DNA from: Sorangium cellulosum So ce56
GTDB taxonomy: Bacteria > Myxococcota_A > Polyangia > Polyangiales > Polyangiaceae
Assembly (NCBI RefSeq): GCF_000067165.1
Contig: NC_010162.1
Coordinates: 6,207,001-6,271,000, forward strand
Length of the DNA stretch: 64,000 nt
Direction: 5' to 3'
The stretch's first letter is position 1. Each line of letters begins with the position of its first letter. A program made the position numbers and the translations under genes. Shown piece after piece: positions 8,624 to 16,033 of this stretch. Below the pieces are notes generated by a model. That model saw nothing but the letters and a program-made list of their open reading frames with translations. It ran no database searches and was not told the origin of the DNA.

Positions 8624-9761
8624 AGCGCACGTCCACGACACCATCCGCGACATCCCGGAGAGCGAGTGGAACGCGCTCGACGGGGTGAGCGAGGCGCCGT
8701 TCCTCACCTGGGCGTGGTTCGACGCGCTCGAGCGGACGGGGTGCGTGGGCGAGGCGGCGGGCTGGCTGCCCCACCACATCACGCTCCGGGCCGAGGGGGC
8801 GCTGCTCGCCGCGGCGCCCGCCTACCTCAAGGACAACAGCGAGGGAGAGTTCGTCTTCGACCACGGCTGGGCCTCCGCGTCCCACCAGATCGGCGCGCCG
8901 TACTACCCGAAGCTCGTCGTCGCGGTGCCGTTCACCCCCGCGACGACGCCGCGGCTGCTCGTGCGGCGGCCGGAGGACCGCCCGGCGCTGCTGCCCGTCC
9001 TCGCCGAGACGCTCCGCAAGCTGGTCGCGCGGAGCCGCATCTCGAGCGCCCACGTCCTGTTCCCGACCGAGGACGAGGCCGCCGCCCTCTCCGATGCCGC
9101 CATGGCGCACCGCTGCGGCGTCCAGTTCCAGTTCGAGAACGAGGGGTATCAAACGCTCGACGACTTCCTCGCGCGCTTCAACGCGAAGCGGCGGCACCAG
9201 ATCCGGCGGGAAATGCGCGAGTCCACGAGGCAGGGGCTGTCTATCGCCACGCTGCGCGGCGCGGAGATCACGCCGGAGATCGTCGATGCCATGTTCGGCT
9301 TCTACGTCTCCACCGTGGAGAAGTTCGCCTGGGGCCGGCAGTACCTGAACCGCGCCTTCTTCGAGGAGATCGCGGCCCGGCTGCGCGGCGGCGGGGCCCA
9401 GGGAGGCGTCGAGATCGTCCTCGCGCGGGAAGGCAAACGCCCCATCGCGGGCGCGCTCAACCTCGCCGGGCCCACGACGCTCTACGGCCGTTACTGGGGC
9501 GCGTCGGAGGAGCGCCCGTTCCTGCATTTCAACGTCTGCTATTATCACCCGGTCGAGGACTGCATCGCCCGGGGACTGCGCCGCTTCGAGCCGGGCGCGG
9601 GAGGGTCGCACAAGCTCGTTCGCGGCTTCGCACCGAGCGTCACCCACAGCGCGCACCACATCGCGCATCCACGCCTGGACGCCGCGGTGCGCGAGTTCCT
9701 CGTGCGCGAGCGCGCGGCCGTCCGCGCGAAGACGGCGGACAGGAGCGTGGCATTCCGCTGA
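8613..9761 (+). CDS. GNAT-fold protein of the COG3146 / peptidoglycan-recognition-like family
   Basis: This 382-residue protein resembles the COG3146 (DUF482) GNAT family: an N-terminal half with SEAPFLTWAWFDALE and DHGWASA, then a RFNAKRRHQIRREMR motif, and a C-terminal domain with GALNLAGPTTLYGRYWG and the conserved ERPFLHFNVCYYHPVEDCI. Members are predicted N-acyltransferases related to FemX-like enzymes; no activity is established to my knowledge. The start overlaps the last 11 bases of pyrD, so it is probably translated from the same mRNA. The C-terminal SVTHSAHHIAHPRL motif is His-rich. Family confidence is good; the function is unassigned. Confidence 0.8.
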   Translation: MELEAHVHDTIRDIPESEWNALDGVSEAPFLTWAWFDALERTGCVGEAAGWLPHHITLRAEGALLAAAPAYLKDNSEGEFVFDHGWASASHQIGAPYYPKLVVAVPFTPATTPRLLVRRPEDRPALLPVLAETLRKLVARSRISSAHVLFPTEDEAAALSDAAMAHRCGVQFQFENEGYQTLDDFLARFNAKRRHQIRREMRESTRQGLSIATLRGAEITPEIVDAMFGFYVSTVEKFAWGRQYLNRAFFEEIAARLRGGGAQGGVEIVLAREGKRPIAGALNLAGPTTLYGRYWGASEERPFLHFNVCYYHPVEDCIARGLRRFEPGAGGSHKLVRGFAPSVTHSAHHIAHPRLDAAVREFLVRERAAVRAKTADRSVAFR

Positions 9762-9829
9762 GCGCCTCCCTGGCGCAGCGCGACGTGCGGTGTTGACGTG
9801 ACGCGCGCTGGAGAGGGATGCTGCCAGAC

Positions 9830-10525
9830 ATGCGCGCCTTTCTTGCACTCCTCGCCTCCTCCATCGTCTTCGGGCTCGCCGCGAGCGGCGGCTGCTCGAG
9901 CAATGAAGCGACCGACACGACCTCGACGGCAACGGCGGCCACGGTCGCCGGCGCCGGCGGCTCGCTCGGCTTCGGCTGCTTCGGCGGCAGCCCGGATGGG
10001 CGGTGTACGATCCTCGCCCAGGTCCCCGAGAGCTGCAGCTGCCCAGACTGCTCCGACACGGCGAGCTGCCTCGGTCGCTGCAACGACGACGGCGCCTGCG
10101 ACATGCGGCCAGACGCCCCCGACGGCGAGGATTGCACCTGCCAGGACTGCGCGGGCACCGTCGCGGCCTGCAGCCCGAGGCGCGGGTGCAACGACAACGA
10201 GGGGTGCAACGCCAACGAGGATTGCACCTGCCCCGACTGCACGAGCACCCCGCGGTGCACGGATCACTGCACGGACAACGGCTCGTGCGCGGAGTACTTC
10301 GAGGGGTGCTCCTGCGCGGATTGCCGCGGCGTGGAGCGCTGCGGCGGGGACCCGGCCACGAGCACGGCCGCGGCCACGACGAGCAGCGGCGCGGGCGGCG
10401 ACCCCGCCGGCAGCGGCGGCGCGGGCGGCGACCCGACCGGCAACGGCGGCGCGGGCGGCGACCCCGCCGGCAGCGGCGGCGCGGGCGGCGATCCGACCGG
10501 CAACGGCGGCGCGGGCGGCGCCTAG
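9830..10525 (+). CDS. Cys-rich modular lipoprotein with Gly-rich C-terminal repeats
   Basis: A signal peptide ends in a lipobox (AASGGC), predicting an exported lipoprotein of about 231 residues. The middle has four modules of the type CxCxDCxxxxxC...C, each about 35 residues, rich in Asp/Asn and carrying about 30 cysteines in all; these could form disulfides or bind metal. The C-terminal 45 residues are four 10-residue repeats (GAGGDPAGSG alternating with GAGGDPTGNG). The ATG at 9818 lies directly on the Shine-Dalgarno-like GAGAGGG, so I prefer the ATG at 9830. I do not recognise the family. It is a single gene, convergent with the FHA regulator. Confidence 0.75.
   Translation: MRAFLALLASSIVFGLAASGGCSSNEATDTTSTATAATVAGAGGSLGFGCFGGSPDGRCTILAQVPESCSCPDCSDTASCLGRCNDDGACDMRPDAPDGEDCTCQDCAGTVAACSPRRGCNDNEGCNANEDCTCPDCTSTPRCTDHCTDNGSCAEYFEGCSCADCRGVERCGGDPATSTAAATTSSGAGGDPAGSGGAGGDPTGNGGAGGDPAGSGGAGGDPTGNGGAGGA
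10388..10522 (+). repeat. In-frame 30-bp repeats in the Cys-rich lipoprotein gene
   Basis: Four 30-bp units (10388-10417, 10418-10447, 10448-10477, 10478-10507) and a half unit encode the alternating decapeptides GAGGDPAGSG and GAGGDPTGNG. Units 1/3 and 2/4 are nearly identical, giving a 60-bp period. Confidence 0.85.
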
Positions 10526-10535
10526 GACACGCTCG

Positions 10536-10575
10536 GCGCCCTCGCCGCTCCGCGCCCTCGCCGCTCCGCGCCCTC
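10536..10575. repeat. 16-bp tandem repeat between convergent genes
   Basis: GCGCCCTCGCCGCTCC occurs at 10536-10551 and 10552-10567, then half a copy to 10575. It fills the gap between the lipoprotein stop and the regulator stop. Confidence 0.7.
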
Positions 10576-11881
10576 ACTGCTTCGCGGTGAGCCCGTGCTT
10601 CCTCAGGAACATCCGCACGTGGTGGCGCTCCATGCCCGCGCGGCGCGCCATCTCGCTGACGTTGCCGCCCGTCGCGCGGATCAGCTCGCTGAAGTAACGC
10701 TGCTCGAACGCCGCGACGGCGCTCCGCTTCGCCTCGCCGAACGCCGACGTCGGCACGACCACGTCGCCGCCGCCCTCGAGCGGCAGGATCGAGGCGATCG
10801 CCTCGGCCCCAGGCGGCAGGCTCGCGGCCACGCTGGTGACGTTCATGAGCTCGCGGACGTTGCCAGGGAAATCGTGCTGGCCGAGCGTCGTGGTGATGAG
10901 ATTGACCATCTCCACGGCGCGCTCGGGGCACCCCAGGCGCTCGCAGACGCGCTCGACGAGCAGCGGGATGTCCTCCCGCCGCTCGCGGAGCGGCGGCAGC
11001 TCGATGCGCATCTGGGCGATCCGGAAGAAGAGATCGCTCCGGAAGCGCCCGGTGTTCATGCTGCGGCCGAGGTCGCGGCGCGTCGCCGCGATGATCCGCA
11101 CGTCGACGGGCTCGTAGATCCGTGACCCGACGCGCTTCACCTTCTGCTCGGTGAGCGCGCGCAGCAGCTTCGGCTGGAGATCGGGCGGCAGCTCGCCCAG
11201 CTCGTCGAGGAAGATCGTCCCGCCGTTCGCCTCGTGGAAGGCGCCGCTCCTCCGCTCGTTCGCCCCGGGGAAGGCGCCGCGCTCGTGCCCGAAGAGGAAG
11301 CTCTCGGCGAGCGCGCCCGGCAACGAGGCGCAGTCGACGACGACGAACGGGCCGCCGCGCCGGCTCGAGACGTCATGGATGGCCTGCGCCGCGAGCTCCT
11401 TGCCCGTGCCCGTCTCCCCGGTGATCAGCAGCGAGAGCTCCGTCGAGGCCACCTCGCGCAGCAGGCGGAACAGGTGGCGCATCCGCGGCGAGGCGCCGAT
11501 CAGCGGGCCGAAGCTCTCGTCGAACCCGACGTCGACGCGCTCCTTGTCGAGCGGCTCGAAGCTCAGCACCGAGCCGCCGACCTGGATGGCGCACGCGGCC
11601 GTCAAGATCGCCTCGCGGATGCGGACCGTCGACACGAACGTCCCATTCTTGCTGCCGAGATCGCGGACGAGCACGCCCGGGCCCTCCGCGCGAAGATCGC
11701 AGTGCGTCGAGCTGACCTCCGGATCGTCGACCACCACACCGCAGCTCGGATCGCGCCCCACCACGATCGGCGCGATGCCGATCTTGACGGGATCCCGGCC
11801 CGCCGACCGCAGCGTGCCGCCGCGAACAAACCACTGAACCGCGCGAGCGCGGGTCGCATCCCTCGTCGAGCTCATATCCAA
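10574..11881 (-). CDS. FHA-domain AAA+ enhancer-binding regulator with GAFPGA loop
   Basis: The 435-residue protein has an FHA domain at about 20-110 (VGRDPSC, VSSTHC, GSKNGTFV, the phosphothreonine-binding signature), a sigma-54 interaction AAA+ domain at about 125-350 (Walker A GETGTGKE at 155-162, Walker B TIFLDE at 222-227, arginine fingers in FRSDLFFRI), and a C-terminal Fis-type helix-turn-helix (NVSEMARRAGMERHHVRMFL). FHA-fused activators of this kind are common in myxobacteria and usually read Ser/Thr-kinase signals. Oddly, the sigma-54-contacting GAFTGA loop reads GAFPGA (202-207), losing the conserved Thr, so it may not activate sigma-54 normally. Starts at 11881 or 11875 are both possible. 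It is divergent from the DUF1592-like gene and might control it. Confidence 0.9.
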   Translation of the reverse strand: MDMSSTRDATRARAVQWFVRGGTLRSAGRDPVKIGIAPIVVGRDPSCGVVVDDPEVSSTHCDLRAEGPGVLVRDLGSKNGTFVSTVRIREAILTAACAIQVGGSVLSFEPLDKERVDVGFDESFGPLIGASPRMRHLFRLLREVASTELSLLITGETGTGKELAAQAIHDVSSRRGGPFVVVDCASLPGALAESFLFGHERGAFPGANERRSGAFHEANGGTIFLDELGELPPDLQPKLLRALTEQKVKRVGSRIYEPVDVRIIAATRRDLGRSMNTGRFRSDLFFRIAQMRIELPPLRERREDIPLLVERVCERLGCPERAVEMVNLITTTLGQHDFPGNVRELMNVTSVAASLPPGAEAIASILPLEGGGDVVVPTSAFGEAKRSAVAAFEQRYFSELIRATGGNVSEMARRAGMERHHVRMFLRKHGLTAKQ

Positions 11882-12302
11882 CGGTTATTCGATTTCCCTG
11901 GTCTTGACCACATCCACGCACGCCTCGCGCGCCCACGGGTGGGAGCACCCACCTGGGCGCACCGGGTACGTAGCTTCCGGAGGAGCCGCAGCCTCCCGTC
12001 GAAAAACTTCACAACCACTAGAGGTAACAAAGAGAAATTCTGATCAAGCAATGTGCTGAGCGCATAGCGGGAGAGGCCCCCGAGAGGTTAGAGTACGTGG
12101 TCTACGCAAGCGATGAAGCGGGCGCTCGTCCCGCTCGCCTCATCGGGTGTCGATGGTCGATGAACGAGGACCCGGCCATCGCGGGGTGGATGCGCCCCGC
12201 GATAGGGGCTGTCGGTGTGTGTTCTTTCAACGCGATTCGGGGCTCCGCTCTCCCGGTCCCCTCAACGTGGGAGTCGCGCGAGCGCTCCCGGCGAGGATGC
12301 TT
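11882..12302. other. Divergent intergenic region, regulator / CxxCH lipoprotein
   Basis: This 421-base gap lies between two divergent starts. A locally AT-rich stretch at about 12000-12050 stands out against the GC-rich background and is the likely promoter zone. I found no sigma-54 (GG-N10-GC) site and no convincing -35/-10 pair. An upstream frame open from 12147 gives an Arg/Pro-rich extension without a signal peptide and is not used. Confidence 0.5.
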
Positions 12303-14645
12303 ATGCCGAGAATAGGATGGTTACTCCGGAAGCGCGCCGCGACGGCCCTGGGGCTCCTGGGGCTCTCCGCGGGCGCGAGCGCGCTCGCGTCCGTGTCCGC
12401 CGGTTGCAGCAGCGAGGCCGACGGCCCGTGCATCTCCGACGAGCAATTCTTCGCCGAGAAGGTGTGGGTCCCCATCCTCTCGACGAAGTGCATCGGCTGC
12501 CATAACCCTCAGGGGCAGGCGGCGGAGTCCAAGCTGATCCTCGCCGGGAGCAGCGAGGCGGGGTTCCTCGACAAGAACCTCGCGACGTTCAAGTCGCTCG
12601 CCGGGCTCGAGCTCGGCGGCGAGTCGTACGTCCTGCTCAAGCCGACGAAGGCCATCGAGCACGGCGGCGGCCAGGTCCTCGCCTCGGACAGCGCCGAGGT
12701 CGAGGCGCTCCGGGCGATGGTGGAGCGCACGAAGGAGCCGTCGTCCTGCGAGACGGACGTCAACGCCTCCTTCGCCGGCGTGGTGATGAGCGGGCCCGAG
12801 GAGACGCTCCGCACGGCGAGCCTCGAGCTCGCCGGGCGCCTGCCGACAGAGGCCGAAGAGGAGGCCGTCGCAGAGAGCGGCATGGACGCGCTGGATCCGA
12901 TCCTGGACCAGATGCTCACGGAGGAGACGTTCTATGTGCGGCTGAAGGAGATCTACAACGATCTCTTCCTCACCGACCGTTACCTGAACGGCGAAGAGGC
13001 CGTCGATCTGCTGCGGAGCGACGCGTACGATCCGAAGTGGTACAACAGCCTCCCGCAGGATCCGGCGCTGGTCGCGAAATACGGCGCGCGGGACCTGGAG
13101 GACGTCGCCAACAAGCTGAAGAGCTGGACGAACCGGGCCGTCGGGAGGGAGCCGCTCGAGCTCATCGCTTACATCGTGCGGAACGACAGGTCCTTCAAGG
13201 AGGTCCTCACCGCCGACTACACGGTCGTGAGCCCCTTCTCCGCGAGGGCGTACGGCGTGACGGCCGAGTTCAAGAACGACGCGGATCCAGACGAGTTCGT
13301 CCCGGCGAAGCGCGATCCGATCCCGCTCGCCGGCGTGCTCACCTCCCCCGTCTTCCTGTCCAGGCACCCGACGACGAACACCAACAGGAACCGCCACCGC
13401 GCGAGGATGGTCTATCAGTTCTTCCTCGGCACCGACATCCTGAAGACGGCCGAGCAGCCGCTCGATCAGACGAAGATCACCGACTTCAACCCGACGATGA
13501 ACAACGCGGCGTGCACCGTCTGCCACGCCGCCCTGGACCCGCTGTCGGGCGGGTTCCACAGCTTCGACTCCGCGGGCCGGTACGAGGAGGACGACACCTG
13601 GTACGAGGACATGCGGCCGCCGGGCTTCGGCGCCGAGTCGGTGCCGTTCAGCGAGTTCCCGACCGCGCTCTCGTGGGTGGCGAAGCGCGTCGCCGACGAC
13701 CCCCGCTTCGCGCTCTCGGCCGTCTATACGATGTACACCGGCCTCACCGGGCAACAGCCGCTCGCCGCGCCGACCAACGACGATCCGGAGTTCAACGCCA
13801 AGTTCCGGGCGTACCTCGCCCAGTACCACGCGTTCAACACGATGGCGCACGACTTCGCCGACGGCGGTTACAACCTGAAGACGGTCGTCAAGGCCATCGT
13901 CAAGAGCCCCTATTTCCGGGCGCGCAACGTGGCGCAGGCGTCTCGGGGGGAGGCGCTCACGCAGCTCGGCGGCACGCGGTTCCTCGGGCCCGAGCAGCTG
14001 CACCGGAAGATCTGGGCGGTGATGGGGTATCCGTGGCGCCCGCGGGCGTTCGAGGACGACGGCAATCGCTACGACTTCCTGCTCCGGCGCGACGCCTACC
14101 GCATGCTGTACGGCGGCATCGACTCGCAGGACGTGATCCAGCGGATCACGGAGCCGAACGGGATCATGGCCAACATCGCCGACCGGATGGCGAACGAGAT
14201 GGCGTGCATCGCGGTGCCGCGCGACCTCTACCTCCCGCAGGAGGAGCGGCTCCTCTTCCCGTACGTCGAGACGACGTTCGAGCCGCGGGACACGAACGAT
14301 TTCGACGTGCTGCCGGCCGTCGAGGGGATCAAGCAGAACATCCAGTACCTGCACAAGCGGGTGCTGGGCGAGTCGCTCGAGCTCGGCGATCCCGAGATCG
14401 AGCGGACATACAAGGTCTTCCTCGAGACGTGGGAGGAGGGCAAGGCGGGCATGGCGAAGCCGGAGGGCGAGGAGGGCCGGCTCTCGAGGTCGCTGCCCGG
14501 CCCCTGCCAGGTGCACAACGACTACTGGACTCGAGAGGGGCTCCCCGACGACGAGAAGCTCACGCGCGACGAGAACTACACGGTCCGCGCGTGGATGAGC
14601 GTCATGACCTATCTCCTTTCGGACTTCAGGTTTCTTTACCAGTAG
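12303..14645 (+). CDS. Secreted CxxCH lipoprotein, DUF1592/DUF1588 (PSD)-like
   Basis: The 780-residue protein starts at the ATG at 12303 (GAGG six bases upstream) with a signal peptide and lipobox (VSAGC, Cys35). Two c-type heme-like motifs are present: CIGCH at 63-67 and CTVCH at 404-408. The second sits in the context CHAALDPLSGGFHSFD, which resembles the DUF1588/DUF1592 group of planctomycete-type cytochrome proteins. Segments like LAGRLPTEAE, VRNDRSFKEVLTADYT and GVLTSPVFLSRHP follow the same family pattern. The protein should sit lipid-anchored in the periplasm or outer membrane. The stop is eight bases before the next gene, a Tat-exported DUF1501 protein; such pairs recur in other phyla. 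The substrate is unknown. Confidence is good on export and motifs, moderate on family. Confidence 0.75.
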   Translation: MPRIGWLLRKRAATALGLLGLSAGASALASVSAGCSSEADGPCISDEQFFAEKVWVPILSTKCIGCHNPQGQAAESKLILAGSSEAGFLDKNLATFKSLAGLELGGESYVLLKPTKAIEHGGGQVLASDSAEVEALRAMVERTKEPSSCETDVNASFAGVVMSGPEETLRTASLELAGRLPTEAEEEAVAESGMDALDPILDQMLTEETFYVRLKEIYNDLFLTDRYLNGEEAVDLLRSDAYDPKWYNSLPQDPALVAKYGARDLEDVANKLKSWTNRAVGREPLELIAYIVRNDRSFKEVLTADYTVVSPFSARAYGVTAEFKNDADPDEFVPAKRDPIPLAGVLTSPVFLSRHPTTNTNRNRHRARMVYQFFLGTDILKTAEQPLDQTKITDFNPTMNNAACTVCHAALDPLSGGFHSFDSAGRYEEDDTWYEDMRPPGFGAESVPFSEFPTALSWVAKRVADDPRFALSAVYTMYTGLTGQQPLAAPTNDDPEFNAKFRAYLAQYHAFNTMAHDFADGGYNLKTVVKAIVKSPYFRARNVAQASRGEALTQLGGTRFLGPEQLHRKIWAVMGYPWRPRAFEDDGNRYDFLLRRDAYRMLYGGIDSQDVIQRITEPNGIMANIADRMANEMACIAVPRDLYLPQEERLLFPYVETTFEPRDTNDFDVLPAVEGIKQNIQYLHKRVLGESLELGDPEIERTYKVFLETWEEGKAGMAKPEGEEGRLSRSLPGPCQVHNDYWTREGLPDDEKLTRDENYTVRAWMSVMTYLLSDFRFLYQ

Positions 14646-14653
14646 GAGCAGCC

Positions 14654-15928
14654 ATGGAACGTCGAGATTTCCTCAAACTGGCATCTATGGCGGGCCTCGG
14701 CGTCGTCGCAGCGGGCGTGCTGTCGAGGGACGCCGCCGCGGCCGGCCCCTACGCGGGCCCGCTCTGGGTCCACATCCACGCGAGCGGCGGCTGGGACCCG
14801 ACGAGCCTCTGCGATCCCAAGGGCGCGATGAGCGCCGAGGAGCAGAAGACGCGGGAAGCGATGAACCGCAGCTACCTGCGCGAGGCGATCGGGACCGCCG
14901 GCAATCTCAAGTACGCGCCGGTCGGCGGCAACGACGCGTTCTTCAAGAAGCACTACAGCAAGCTGCTCGTCATCAACGGCATCGACACCGGGACGAACAG
15001 CCACGACGCCGGCGTCCGCAACACGTGGTGCGGCACGCTCCGCGAGGGCAAACCCGCCTTCGCGGCGCTCGTGGCCGGCGTCCACGGCGGCGCGCTGCCG
15101 ATGGGGTTCATCAGCAACGGCGGCTACGACACGACGGCGAACGTCGTCGCCGTCACCCGCATCCCCGACACCGGCCTCCTGCAGCGGCTCGCCTATCCGA
15201 ACAGGATCGATCCGGGGAACGAAGAGAACCGCGAGCAGTACCACACCGACGCCACGATGACGCGGATCCTGGAGGCGCGGCAGGCGCGGCACGCCGCGAA
15301 GCTCGAGCAGCAGCGGCTGCCCCACGTCAAGCAGGCGATGAGCACGCTCTTCACGTCGCGCGTCGGGCAGAACGAGCTCAAGCAGCTCATCCAGTACCTG
15401 CCCGCGGAGTTCGAGAACGCCTCGCTGCGGCGGCAAGCGCAGGTCGCGCTCGCGGCCTACCGCGCCGGCATCTGCGTGAGCGCCAACCTGTCGGTGGGCG
15501 GGTTCGACACGCACGGCAACCACGACGACAACCACATCCCGCGGCTCGACCAGATCTGCGACGGGATCGACTTCATCCTGACCGCCGCGGAGGAGCAGGG
15601 CATCGCGGACCGGATCGTCCTCGTCGTGGGCTCGGACTTCGGGCGGACTCCGGGCTACAACGAGGGCAACGGCAAGGACCACTGGAACATCACCAGCATG
15701 ATCCTGGCCGGCGCAGGCATCGCGGGGAACCGGGTGATCGGCGCGACGGACGACCGGCACAACCCGCTCGACGTCGATCCGGTCACGCTCGCGCCCAAGG
15801 AGGGCGGCGTCCGGCTCAAGCCGGGGCACATCCACAAGGCGCTGCGCAAGCTGGCGGGGATCGCGGACGATCCGCTCGTGGAGCGATTCCCGCTCTCCGA
15901 GGAAGAAGACCTGCCCCTCTTCGGGTGA
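14654..15928 (+). CDS. Tat-exported DUF1501-family protein
   Basis: The 424-residue protein begins with a twin-arginine signal (RRDFLKLASMAGLG) and a cleavage region near AAAAG, so a folded, possibly cofactor-bearing protein is exported. The body has the DUF1501 pattern, an alkaline-phosphatase/sulfatase-like fold: an N-terminal VHIHASGGWDPT, INGIDTGTNSHD, GGFDTHGNHDDNH and VGSDFGRTPGYN with GKDHWN. The Asp/His clusters look like a metal site. AGGAG in the stop region of the previous gene serves as its Shine-Dalgarno, and the two are surely co-transcribed. A GC hairpin follows. The family has no settled activity that I know of. Confidence 0.82.
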   Translation: MERRDFLKLASMAGLGVVAAGVLSRDAAAAGPYAGPLWVHIHASGGWDPTSLCDPKGAMSAEEQKTREAMNRSYLREAIGTAGNLKYAPVGGNDAFFKKHYSKLLVINGIDTGTNSHDAGVRNTWCGTLREGKPAFAALVAGVHGGALPMGFISNGGYDTTANVVAVTRIPDTGLLQRLAYPNRIDPGNEENREQYHTDATMTRILEARQARHAAKLEQQRLPHVKQAMSTLFTSRVGQNELKQLIQYLPAEFENASLRRQAQVALAAYRAGICVSANLSVGGFDTHGNHDDNHIPRLDQICDGIDFILTAAEEQGIADRIVLVVGSDFGRTPGYNEGNGKDHWNITSMILAGAGIAGNRVIGATDDRHNPLDVDPVTLAPKEGGVRLKPGHIHKALRKLAGIADDPLVERFPLSEEEDLPLFG

Positions 15929-15939
15929 TGTGGCCCGCG

Positions 15940-15963
15940 GGCGGCGCGCCGCGCCGCGCCGCC
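15940..15963 (+). terminator. GC hairpin after the DUF1501 gene
   Basis: GGCGGCGCG (15940-15948) pairs with CGCGCCGCC (15955-15963) around a six-base loop, 11 bases after the stop. It lies between convergent genes. No T-tract follows. Confidence 0.45.
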
Positions 15964-16033
15964 AGCGACTGCAGCGCGGGTGACTTCATCGGAGCCGGCG
16001 GGCGAGGAGACGGGATGTCGCCTCGCCCGACGC

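Noticed and set aside
7325..8782. Upstream extension of the M18 frame
   Set aside because: It is antisense to pyrD and the GNAT gene and lacks family similarity.
12147..12302. Longer N-terminus of the CxxCH lipoprotein
   Set aside because: It would bury the signal peptide and lipobox; the ATG at 12303 has a good ribosome site.
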